Part shown: piece by piece, positions 35,992 through 43,038 of the stretch | How positions within the stretch are numbered: position 1 is the stretch's first letter | Layout: each line of letters opens with the position of its first letter | Program-made: the position numbers and the translations under genes | DNA from: Rhodopseudomonas palustris | GTDB taxonomy: Bacteria; Pseudomonadota; Alphaproteobacteria; Rhizobiales; Xanthobacteraceae | Assembly: GCF_003591005.1 (NCBI RefSeq) | Contig: NZ_QYYD01000020.1 | Location: forward strand, 59,329-123,328 | DNA length: 64,000 nt | Reading direction: 5' to 3' | The notes under the pieces: generated by a model | What the model saw: the letters and a program-made list of their open reading frames with translations, nothing else | The model's database searches: none | Told to the model about the DNA's origin: nothing

Positions 35992-36106
35992 GGTGATTCC
36001 TATTCAACCTGAGTGAGCTTGCAAAAAGCCCAGCAAATTCAGTAACTCGTGTGCGTGCTGCGGCGTCCGAATGGGAACATCATACCACGCTGCAGTGCAC
36101 ATATCC

Positions 36107-36120
36107 ATACCGTCCGGTAT
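36107..36120. promoter_or_regulatory. TetR-type operator palindrome 1
   Basis: Perfect inverted repeat ATACCG-TC-CGGTAT in the region between the adaptor and regulator genes. Its centre is exactly 50 bases from that of palindrome 2, with which it shares the TACCG/GGTA core. Confidence 0.7.
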
Positions 36121-36156
36121 AAATGGACGCTCGACATCTGCTGTCAAGACACTTAT

Positions 36157-36170
36157 CTACCGGTTGGTAG
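36157..36170. promoter_or_regulatory. TetR-type operator palindrome 2
   Basis: Inverted repeat CTACC-GGTT-GGTAG, 22 bases before the regulator ATG. It has the same TACCG/GGTA core as palindrome 1, so the regulator probably represses both its own gene and the pump operon. Confidence 0.7.
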
Positions 36171-36192
36171 AAAACTGTGGAGGTGTTTCGAA

Positions 36193-36780
36193 ATGGCCAT
36201 GGGCCGACCCCGCGAATTCGATGTCGACAGCGCGCTCGACCTCGCTTTGCATGTCTTCTGGCGCAAGGGGTATGAAGGCACCTCGATGTCCGACCTGACC
36301 GAGGCCATGGGCATCACCAAGCCGAGCCTGTATGCGGCGTTCGGCAACAAGGAAGATCTGTTCCGCAAGGCGCTCGATCGCTACGTCGACGGCCCCGGCG
36401 GCTATTATCAGGCCGGGCTCGACAAGCCGACGGCGCGCGAGGTGGTCGAGCACATCCTGCTCGGCGCCGTCGATGCGATGAGCGATCCCAGCAACCCCGG
36501 CTGCCTTGCCGTGCAAGGCGCGCTCTGCTGCGGCGAGACCGCGGAGACCATCAAGCAGGAGCTGGCGGCGCGCCGCGCCAAGACCGAGCAGCAGCTGCGC
36601 GACCGCCTGGCGCGGTCGATCGTCGACGGCGACCTGCCGGCCACCGCCGACGCCGACGACCTCGCCCGCTACGTCTCGACCATTCTGCAAGGCATGGCCG
36701 TCCAAGCCGCCGGTGGCGCCTCCCGCGACCAACTCGGCAAACTCGCCGACATGGCTCTGCGCAGCTGGCCACCGGTCTAG
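36193..36780 (+). CDS. TetR/AcrR family transcriptional regulator
   Basis: 195-residue repressor. The N-terminal helix-turn-helix is typical (GRPREFDVDSALDLALHVFW, then GTSMSDLTEAMGITKPSLYAAFGNKEDLF at about 32-60). The C-terminal ligand domain contains GCLAVQGALCCGETAETI, a cysteine-containing pocket region seen in pump-associated TetR proteins. ATG 36193 has GGAGGTG seven bases upstream; ATG 36199 is in frame. It is divergent from the RND adaptor gene and very likely controls the pump through the two palindromes in the shared spacer. Ligand unknown. Confidence 0.94.
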   Translation: MAMGRPREFDVDSALDLALHVFWRKGYEGTSMSDLTEAMGITKPSLYAAFGNKEDLFRKALDRYVDGPGGYYQAGLDKPTAREVVEHILLGAVDAMSDPSNPGCLAVQGALCCGETAETIKQELAARRAKTEQQLRDRLARSIVDGDLPATADADDLARYVSTILQGMAVQAAGGASRDQLGKLADMALRSWPPV

Positions 36781-36817
36781 GCCCGGCCTGCCCCCACCCC
36801 TCCAAGCCCTACACACC

Positions 36818-36954
36818 GTCATTCCGGGGCGCGCCGCGCAGCGGCGCGAACCCGGAATCCCGATGTTGGTACGCACCTTTTCGCCGAGCCACAGAGATTC
36901 CGGGTTCGCACCACCGGCTGGCCAAGCCGGCCCGGTGGTCCGCCCCGGAATGAC
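36818..36954. repeat. palindromic interspersed repeat, family C, tandem copy 1
   Basis: The left arm CGTCATTCCGGGGCGCGCCG is followed by CGAACCCGGAATCCCGATG; the right half carries AGATTCCGGGTTCGCACCAC and closes with CCCCGGAATGACA. It is repeated about 171 bases further on (36990-37130). The two copies share the internal phrase ATGTTGGTACGCACC, so the unit was duplicated in tandem. Confidence 0.85.
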
Positions 36955-36989
36955 ATGGGGAGAGGCTGTGCCGCCAAGCCCCAAAGCAC

Positions 36990-37130
36990 GGTCATTCCGG
37001 GGCGCGCCGCGCAGCGGCGCGAACCCGGAATCCCGATGTTGGTACGCACCCTCTTCACCGCTCCGCAGAGATTCCGGGTTCGCACCACCCGGCCGACCGA
37101 GCCGGCGCGGCGGTGCGCCCCGGAATGACT
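36990..37130. repeat. palindromic interspersed repeat, family C, tandem copy 2
   Basis: Second tandem unit, with the same arms and the same central phrase ATGTTGGTACGCACC as copy 1. Together the two fill most of the 490-base gap between the TetR gene and the second diguanylate cyclase gene. The rest of the gap (37131-37270) shows nothing recognisable apart from the presumed promoter. Confidence 0.85.
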
Positions 37131-37270
37131 TCGGGAGAGGCTATCCGCTGTTGCGGGAAACTGTGGGGTTCTGGCCTCCTGCCTTGTTCATTGACGCGCC
37201 GTTAACACTGCCGCGACGATAGTGCCGCGCGGCGCCCTTGTTGCCATCGGTTATTAGGAAATCGCGACGA

Positions 37271-38443
37271 ATGGTGCCGCGTATGCCGCTCTCGTTGTTT
37301 AAAAGGTTCTTGCACCCCGATCCGCGCATTCGCCGCGAACTGGTCGAACTGCTCTACACCTCGTTGCCACAGGTCGCAGCGATCGGCGTCACCTCCGTCA
37401 CCGGCGCCGTGGCGCTGACGCTGATCAGCGGCGACGTCGGCTACGCGATCACCTCGGCATTCATCGCGATCTTCGCCACCACGCGAGTCATCTCGTTGCT
37501 GCGCTACAAAGCGCGCGCCGCGAACTTCAACGATGCCGACGTCGTGCGGTGGGAATTCCTCTATGCGGCCGGCGCCTCGGCGTTCAGCCTCGCGCTCGGC
37601 GCGCTGTCCTTTCGAGCGCTGTGGCTCGGCGACGCCGCCGGTGCCTGGATCGCGTTCGGTCTGGCGATGTCGTACTGCGTCGGCATGGTGTCGCGCGCGG
37701 CGATCCGGCCGTGGATCATCCTCACCGCGTCGGCGATGCTGCTGATCCCGATTGCCACGGCCGGACTGATGCGCCCCGAACTCGCCTACAAGATCGGCGC
37801 CGCCATGCTGGTGTTGTTCTGGCTGACGTTGCGCGAGGCATCCAAGCATCTCAGCGCCGCGTTCATCGAGCGGCTCGAAGCCAAGCATCGGCTGTCGCGC
37901 CAGGCGACACACGATTTCCTCACCGACCTGCCGAACCGCGCCGGCTTCCTCGAGGCCCTGGCAGATGTCCGCGGCGGCTTCACGCTGATTGCCGTCGACC
38001 TCGACGGCTTCAAGCCGATCAACGATCGGCACGGCCATCAGGCCGGGGACGATCTGCTGCGCCAGGTCGCCACGCGGCTCAAGGCGTGCGCCGGGCTGGG
38101 CGGCATTGCAGCGCGGATCGGCGGCGACGAATTCATGCTGCTGAAGCCGGTTTCGCTGGGCGATCTCGGCCGCGAGGAAGCGCTGCACCTCGCACGCGCC
38201 GTGGTGTTCGATCTGTCGACGCCGTTCCTGCTGTCGGATCTGCCGGTGCGGATCGGCGCCAGCGCCGGCCTCGTGGTCAGCGACGGCACATCGACCCATT
38301 CCACCGCGCAACTGCTCGAGCGTGTCGATCGCGCGCTCTACGCAGCCAAGCGCGCCGGCGGCGGCTGCGCGCGGCTGGAAGCGGACGCCGATCATTCGAT
38401 CACCGCAGCTTCTGCACCGCACGGCGGACTCTCGGCCGCGTAG
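37271..38443 (+). CDS. membrane-bound GGDEF protein (probable diguanylate cyclase)
   Basis: 390 residues. Roughly six hydrophobic helices (about 30-195) are followed by a short linker (FIERLEAKHRLSRQATHDFL) and a GGDEF domain. The domain has DLPNRAGFLEAL, VDLDGFKPINDRHGH and the intact loop IGGDEF (GGDEF about 284-288). The RxxD inhibitory site five residues upstream is absent; the equivalent residues are GLGG. No EAL domain. ATG 37271 has AGGAAA nine bases upstream; a TTG at 37238 extends the frame. Its membrane sensor portion differs from that of the GGDEF protein at 4729-5964. Confidence 0.93.
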   Translation: MVPRMPLSLFKRFLHPDPRIRRELVELLYTSLPQVAAIGVTSVTGAVALTLISGDVGYAITSAFIAIFATTRVISLLRYKARAANFNDADVVRWEFLYAAGASAFSLALGALSFRALWLGDAAGAWIAFGLAMSYCVGMVSRAAIRPWIILTASAMLLIPIATAGLMRPELAYKIGAAMLVLFWLTLREASKHLSAAFIERLEAKHRLSRQATHDFLTDLPNRAGFLEALADVRGGFTLIAVDLDGFKPINDRHGHQAGDDLLRQVATRLKACAGLGGIAARIGGDEFMLLKPVSLGDLGREEALHLARAVVFDLSTPFLLSDLPVRIGASAGLVVSDGTSTHSTAQLLERVDRALYAAKRAGGGCARLEADADHSITAASAPHGGLSAA

Positions 38444-38559
38444 CTATGCTGCGAACTCACGCAGCTTTGCACGGTGCCGATCACGCCGCACCCTTGCAAA
38501 GCATCGCGGCTTCGCCATTGTTTCCCCACCCGCAACAACAAGAGCAACCGGAGCTGCTG

Positions 38560-39432
38560 ATGACCGACGCCCCCTACACGCCGCCGAAAGTCTGGACCTG
38601 GGACAAGGAAAACGGCGGCAAGTTCGCGTCGATCAATCGTCCGATCGCCGGACCAACTCACGACAAGGAACTTCCGGTCGGCAAGCATCCGCTACAGCTT
38701 TATTCGCTGGCGACGCCGAACGGTCAGAAGGTCACCATCATGCTCGAGGAGTTGCTCGCGCTCGGCCACAGCGGCGCTGAGTACGACGCCTGGCTGATCA
38801 AGATCGGCGACGGCGATCAGTTCTCGTCGGGCTTCGTGGAGGTCAATCCGAACTCCAAGATTCCGGCGCTGCTCGACCGCTCGGCGAACCCGCCGATCCG
38901 CGTGTTCGAGTCGGGCTCGATCCTACTGTATCTCGCCGAGAAGTTCGGCGCGTTGCTGCCGACCACGCCGGCGGGTCGTACCGAATGCCTGAACTGGCTG
39001 TTCTGGCAGATGGGCAGCGCGCCGTATCTCGGCGGCGGCTTCGGCCACTTCTACGCCTATGCGCCGGAGAAGTGGGAGTATCCGATCAACCGTTTCGCCA
39101 TGGAGGTGAAGCGGCAGATGGACGTGCTCGACCGCCGCCTCGGTGAATCGGTCTATCTCGCCGGCAGCGAATACAGCATCGCCGACATCGCGGTGTGGCC
39201 GTGGTACGGCGGCTTGGCCAGCGGCCTGCTTTACGGCGACAGCGCCACGTTCCTGGACGTCGCCAGCTACAGCAACGTGCAGCGCTGGACCAAAGCAATC
39301 GGCGAGCGCCCGGCCGTCAAGCGCGGCCGCATGGTCAACCGCGTCTCCGGCGACCCCTCGACGCAGCTCCACGAACGCCACGACGCCAGCGACTTCGACA
39401 CCAAGACGCAGGACAAAGTCGCGGCGAAGTAA
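38560..39432 (+). CDS. yghU: glutathione S-transferase-like disulfide-bond oxidoreductase (YghU family)
   Basis: 290 residues. A 45-residue N-terminal extension (MTDAPYTPPKVWTWDKENGG) typical of YghU precedes the thioredoxin-like domain. That domain has LYSLATPNGQKVTIMLEELL, NPNSKIPALLD and FESGSILLYLAEKFG. The helical C-terminal domain includes WQMGSAPYLGGGFGHFYAYA and SIADIAVWPWYGG. YghU-type enzymes bind two glutathiones and reduce disulfides or organic peroxides. ATG 38560 has GGAG close upstream. The gene starts 116 bases after the GGDEF gene. Confidence 0.94.
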   Translation: MTDAPYTPPKVWTWDKENGGKFASINRPIAGPTHDKELPVGKHPLQLYSLATPNGQKVTIMLEELLALGHSGAEYDAWLIKIGDGDQFSSGFVEVNPNSKIPALLDRSANPPIRVFESGSILLYLAEKFGALLPTTPAGRTECLNWLFWQMGSAPYLGGGFGHFYAYAPEKWEYPINRFAMEVKRQMDVLDRRLGESVYLAGSEYSIADIAVWPWYGGLASGLLYGDSATFLDVASYSNVQRWTKAIGERPAVKRGRMVNRVSGDPSTQLHERHDASDFDTKTQDKVAAK

Positions 39433-39504
39433 GCGGCGCGAAGTAACAGGTGAATGCGGGGAGTGGTAACGTCGAAGCCCGTTAGGTCAGGCACCGCCTC
39501 TCCC

Positions 39505-39654
39505 CATCATTCCGGGATGCGCTGCGCAGCAGCGCAGACCCGGAATCCATAGCCCCTGGACTCACGTTGAAACTATAGCGGCCGGCGAGGTACTCAACAG
39601 CTGGTGCTGCGGCGTATGGATTCCGGGCTCGCGCTACGCGCGCCCCGGAATGAC
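39505..39654. repeat. palindromic interspersed repeat, family C
   Basis: Copy with arms ATCATTCCGGGATGCGCTGC and GCGCGCCCCGGAATGACG. The inner words GACCCGGAATCCATA and TATGGATTCCGGGCTC pair with each other. The gap between the YghU-like gene and the globin gene (39433-39676) is almost entirely this repeat. Confidence 0.83.
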
Positions 39655-39676
39655 GAGAGGCTGGTGAGCAACCTAA

Positions 39677-40063
39677 CTACACGCTATGCCGCGGCCCTGC
39701 GACCCGACCCTGCGTGGTCGCGATGCCCATCTCAAAGCTGTCGGCGATGCGGCGGGCGCGGAGGATGAAGGCGGCGGCGATATCCGGGGCGAACAGTTCG
39801 GTCGCGGTCGCCTCGAACAAACGCAGCCAGCGGTCGAAATGCGCGGGCTCGAGGCCGAGCATCAGATGCGGCCGCATCGGCCGTCCTTCGTAGCGGCCTG
39901 TCTTGAGCAGCATCGACGACCAGAAATCGCTGATCTGCGCGATGTGGTGATCCCAATCGGCGACTGCGCGATTGAAGATCGGACCGATCTGATCGTCGTC
40001 GCGGGCCCGCGCGTAGAAGGTGCGGACGAGTTCGGCGATCTGCGCTTCGGTGATGGCGTGCAT
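39677..40063 (-). CDS. group III truncated haemoglobin
   Basis: 128-residue globin of the 2-over-2 type. It starts MHAITEAQIAELVRTFYARA, with the B10 tyrosine in FYARA. It then has FNRAVADWDHHIAQISDFWSSML, the G/R-rich stretch RYEGRPMRPHLML, and the proximal-histidine segment LEPAHFDRWLRLFEAT that defines group III. The family lacks the Gly-Gly motifs of groups I and II, as here. Roles in microaerobic or nitrosative conditions are proposed for it. A flavin reductase-like gene and a MOSC gene lie upstream on the same strand. Confidence 0.93.
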   Translation of the reverse strand: MHAITEAQIAELVRTFYARARDDDQIGPIFNRAVADWDHHIAQISDFWSSMLLKTGRYEGRPMRPHLMLGLEPAHFDRWLRLFEATATELFAPDIAAAFILRARRIADSFEMGIATTQGRVAGPRHSV

Positions 40064-40094
40064 GGTGTAGATGTAGGATGCGACAAGGCCGCGC

Positions 40095-40685
40095 TCAATA
40101 TGGCGGTTTGACCTTGGCGCGCTGCGCCTTGGCGGCTTCGGCCCACCACGCGAGATCCTCGGCGAAGCGCGGGAACGCGCGCGACAGCGATTTGCCGCCG
40201 TCGCCGATCGGCGTGCCGGCCTCGTCCAGCGTCTGCGCGATCGGCCCGACGCCGAGCGTCGACGAAACCACCACCATGCCCATCTCGCTCAACGTGCCGT
40301 GCCATGCGGTCGCCGCGCGCACGCCGGAAAACCGCCCGGCCGAATAACTTGCGATCGCAGCCGGCCGCCAGAACCACTCCTCGAGAAAATGGTCGGTGAG
40401 GTTCTTCAGTCCAGGCTGAACGCCCCAATTGTACTCGCCGGTGACAAATACGAAACCGTCCGCGCTGCGGATCTTGTCGGCGAGCGATTCCATTGCAGCC
40501 GGCGCCTGGCCCTTGGGATGCTCCTTGTACATCCGGTCGAGCATCGGCAGGCCGATCGCCTTGGCGTCGATCAGTTCGGCATCGTCGCCACGGTCGCGCA
40601 GGCCCGCGACGACGTAATTGGCAAGCCGGATTCCCATCCGGTCAGAGCGATACGAGCCGTACAGCACGAGCAGGCGAAGCGACAT
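40095..40685 (-). CDS. NADPH-dependent FMN reductase family protein
   Basis: 196-residue flavodoxin-fold protein. The phosphate-binding loop is VLYGSYRSDRMGIRLANYV (8-26). The flavin-contact segment GEYNWGVQPGLKNLTDHF corresponds to the PEYNxxxPGxLKN consensus of the family. The WHGTLSEMGMVVVSSTLGVG region is also typical. It should carry FMN and reduce quinones, azo compounds or flavin with NADPH. AAGGGAG lies upstream of the ATG. It is 31 bases from the truncated globin gene, so it could reduce that protein, but this is speculative. Confidence 0.9.
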   Translation of the reverse strand: MSLRLLVLYGSYRSDRMGIRLANYVVAGLRDRGDDAELIDAKAIGLPMLDRMYKEHPKGQAPAAMESLADKIRSADGFVFVTGEYNWGVQPGLKNLTDHFLEEWFWRPAAIASYSAGRFSGVRAATAWHGTLSEMGMVVVSSTLGVGPIAQTLDEAGTPIGDGGKSLSRAFPRFAEDLAWWAEAAKAQRAKVKPPY

Positions 40686-40729
40686 CGGCGAACTCCCTTC
40701 ATAGCGCCGCCGCTGTGGCGCGCCTGATC

Positions 40730-41227
40730 CTAAACGCGCTCCACCGGGTCGCCGATCCGCACGGTGCCGCTCTCGAGGATACGGGCCGTGATGCCGCCGC
40801 GACCGCGCACGGCGTTGTAGCCGCCGAGCCCGAACGTCTCTTCCATCTTGCTACACGGTGCACAGTCGCCTGAGGCTTCCAGTGTTGCGTTTCCGATCCG
40901 AAAACGTTGGGCTTTGAGCGCAGCCAGATTGATCCCGCTGGTCACCAGATTGCGCCGCAGCAACTCCGGCGCCACGCTGTCGCGGCCGAGAAACGCCGCA
41001 ATGGCGGCGAGGTCCTCGACAGCAATCAGCGTCACCTGACGAGCGCCATTGCGGGTGGTGCGATAACGATCGCCGGCGACACCGGTCTGCGCGATCAGTT
41101 GGGCTTCATCCGGCGTGGTCATCTCGGCATGGCGGGCCGGACGCAGGCCGATCCAGGTCAGACGGCCCGGCCGCATCGGCGCGGCGATCAGCCGGCCAAG
41201 CGGTGCATCAGGGGGAAACGCAGTCAT
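40730..41227 (-). CDS. MOSC domain protein
   Basis: 165 residues with a single MOSC (molybdenum cofactor sulfurase C-terminal) domain. Recognisable parts are AQTGVAGDRYRTTRNGARQVTLI, ELLRRNLVTSGINL, and the conserved cysteine segment ASGDCAPCSKMEETFG, followed by GRGGITARIL. MOSC proteins bind sulfur or molybdenum cofactor and detoxify N-hydroxylated bases (YiiM type). The frame extends to 41278, but ATG 41227 (MTAFPPDAPLG) fits better. Neighbours are the flavin reductase-like and globin genes. Confidence 0.91.
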   Translation of the reverse strand: MTAFPPDAPLGRLIAAPMRPGRLTWIGLRPARHAEMTTPDEAQLIAQTGVAGDRYRTTRNGARQVTLIAVEDLAAIAAFLGRDSVAPELLRRNLVTSGINLAALKAQRFRIGNATLEASGDCAPCSKMEETFGLGGYNAVRGRGGITARILESGTVRIGDPVERV

Positions 41228-41300
41228 GCGAGCGCGTTCGACGAGAGCACGGTGTCTCGGTTGAGCCCAGCCCAACATTCAGCCATCGCCTCACTCCTCG

Positions 41301-41404
41301 CTGGCATCGCCGGCTCGTCCGGGCGACCCAGAAACGGAGTGAGGCCGCGATAAAGTAACAACCACTCTGGAATACTTGGTCACCCGCATTCGCGGGTGAT
41401 GACC
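41301..41404. repeat. palindromic interspersed repeat, family D
   Basis: Contains GGCTCGTCCGGGCGACCC, the phrase CTCTGGAATAC and the terminal palindrome CACCCGCATTCGCGGGTGAT. A copy with the same phrases in the same order is at 56448-56552. It lies upstream of the MOSC gene and after the stop of the following small secreted protein gene. Confidence 0.75.
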
Positions 41405-41453
41405 ACGCGAACGAGGGCTACGCCGCCGGATCAAAGCTCCGAGAGACAACCGC

Positions 41454-41849
41454 TCAGGTCTTCGGCGGCTTCGGCAGGGCCTCGGCAAAGCCGTTGTAGC
41501 AGGCCAGCCGCTCATCCTGCTCTTTGGTGAAACGGCAGTCGGCGACGGCCTTTGCGGGGGCCTGCTTGGCGCCCTTCTTCGGCGTCTTCGGCTTCGGCGG
41601 GAAGATCGCGTCGAAGCAATCAAGCCGCTCCTTGCTGCCGTCCTCGATTTCGAGACAGGCCTGCAACTGCTCCGCGATCGGCGGCTTGCCCGATTTGTCC
41701 TGCTTGGCGCCATCGGACTTGGCCATCTTGTCGCCGCGCGGCTTGACCTGCACCAACGGCCGATCACCAACCATCGGCGGAGCGCTCGCGTTTTGCGCCA
41801 GCGCCGCGCTCGAGGCCAACAGCGCCACCATGACCAACATTTTCTTCAT
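41454..41849 (-). CDS. secreted protein with two C-x(n)-RLxC repeats
   Basis: 131 residues with a clear signal peptide (MKKMLVMVALLASSAALAQ). A lysine-rich linker follows, then two copies of a short motif: Cys65 ... ERLDCFD (Cys78) and Cys105 ... ERLACYN (Cys117). Each pair could form a disulfide in the periplasm. A similar Cys...RLxCY/FD motif occurs in several periplasmic proteins of proteobacteria, including some associated with type VI secretion, but I cannot assign a family. The gene stands alone. Codon use looks native. Confidence 0.75.
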   Translation of the reverse strand: MKKMLVMVALLASSAALAQNASAPPMVGDRPLVQVKPRGDKMAKSDGAKQDKSGKPPIAEQLQACLEIEDGSKERLDCFDAIFPPKPKTPKKGAKQAPAKAVADCRFTKEQDERLACYNGFAEALPKPPKT

Positions 41850-42080
41850 CGAGACCCCCGTCGAATGCGCTCAGCCGTGCGAGACCGCAACCAGCGTTTG
41901 CTCAAAAGCGTCAGCTACCTCAAATCCGAGCGCCGCGGCGGCGTCAAGCGCGTTGCCGGACCTTCCCTGCGGTTTCCCACCGCACCCAAATGTCAGCTGT
42001 GCGATTGCGGCGGCTTTGCGGCGACGGAACCGCCGCCGCGGGCGGTAGAATGCGAGCCTGATCTGAGGTAATCACGCCCT

Positions 42081-42299
42081 ATGAGACTCATGCTGATTGC
42101 CCTTGTGTTCGCCGCCTCGTCCGCTCAGGCCGCCGAGGACAAGCGCGCCGCGCCCAAACCGATGCCGTCGCCGAAGCAGTCGAGCGGCAACCCTTGCGCC
42201 GCCTATGGGCCGGGCTTCGTCCAAGTCGAGGGTGGCAGCACCTGCGTCAGGGTTGGCGGCGGGATCGGAGTCGGGGTCGGCACCAGTAGCCGTCGCTGA
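42081..42299 (+). CDS. small secreted protein with porin N-terminal signature
   Basis: 72 residues. The signal peptide ends at SAQA-A near residue 18. The segment PCAAYGPGFVQVEGGSTCVRVGG (Cys39 to Cys55) follows, which closely matches the mature N-terminus of alphaproteobacterial Omp2-type porins. The protein then ends in a Gly/Val tail with no barrel. It is either a standalone use of that motif or a porin remnant; the frame is clean and ends at a proper stop. No strong ribosome binding site is seen. The following gene starts about 85 bases downstream. Confidence 0.65.
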   Translation: MRLMLIALVFAASSAQAAEDKRAAPKPMPSPKQSSGNPCAAYGPGFVQVEGGSTCVRVGGGIGVGVGTSSRR

Positions 42300-42384
42300 G
42301 CCGTCATTCCCCTCCCACGTCTGATAGAGCCGCGCTGGCGCGCTTGTGACTGGCATCAGCGGCCGAAATGCCGATGATCGGCCG

Positions 42385-43026
42385 ATGACAGATTTGCGAC
42401 AAGCCGCGCCTGCCTCGGCCGATATACCCAGCATCGTGACCCGCCCGCTCCTGCCGCTGGCCGGGCTGGCGCTCCTGCTCGCTGCTCCGGGCCTGGCGAT
42501 CCAGTTCGGAGTTCTGCCCTTCGCCTATCGCATGCACGCGCTGATGCTGGTATCGGGCCTGTGCGTCGGGCTCTGCGTCTGGGCCGGCGTGTCGTTCGCG
42601 GAGCTTGGCTTCGGTAAGCCGCATCAATGGCGCCATTGGCTCGGCTGCGCGGTGGTCACGGCCGCAATCGCGGCGGTCATGCTGCTGCAGACCCAGTTGT
42701 TCGAGTTCGACGCCAAACCGCCGGCGTGGCTGAGCTTCGCGCCGTTCTATGTGCTGGTGTCGAGCCCGTGCCAGGAAGTGGTGTGCCGCTCGATCCCGAA
42801 GCTGATCACCGACCGGCTGTCGCGCGGCGGCTGGGCTTATGTGTTGTATTCGGCGGCGATGTTTTCGCTGATCCATCTCTGCTACGGCGACCCGGCGCTG
42901 TTGCTCAACACTTTCCTGCTCGGGCTGGTGTGGGGCGCGGCCTATCTGTGGATGCGCAACATCTGGCCGTTGATCGTCTCGCACGCAGCCATCGGCACCC
43001 TCGCCTTCGCGCTCGGCCTCGCCTGA
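42385..43026 (+). CDS. CPBP-like intramembrane protease family protein
   Basis: 213 residues with about seven hydrophobic helices. The order of motifs is that of CPBP (Abi/CAAX protease) proteins: SPCQEVVCRS (130-135), where EExxxR is expected, then SLIHL (His164) and LIVSHAAIG (His200). The first glutamate is Gln130, so the metal/catalytic site is altered, although Glu131, Arg135 and both histidines remain. Function could be proteolysis of a prenylated or membrane substrate, or none. ATG 42385 is preferred; GTG 42346 is in frame upstream. Confidence 0.78.
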   Translation: MTDLRQAAPASADIPSIVTRPLLPLAGLALLLAAPGLAIQFGVLPFAYRMHALMLVSGLCVGLCVWAGVSFAELGFGKPHQWRHWLGCAVVTAAIAAVMLLQTQLFEFDAKPPAWLSFAPFYVLVSSPCQEVVCRSIPKLITDRLSRGGWAYVLYSAAMFSLIHLCYGDPALLLNTFLLGLVWGAAYLWMRNIWPLIVSHAAIGTLAFALGLA

Positions 43027-43038
43027 GCACGGTTCCGA

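Noticed and set aside
36818..37130. A short CRISPR-like array (two similar repeats with a spacer)
   Set aside because: The units are about 140 bases, internally palindromic, and belong to an interspersed family; there are no cas genes.
42304..42984. A 226-codon minus-strand frame antisense to the CPBP-like gene
   Set aside because: Its composition (Arg/Gln/His) is that of a shadow; the plus-strand product has clear membrane helices and family motifs.
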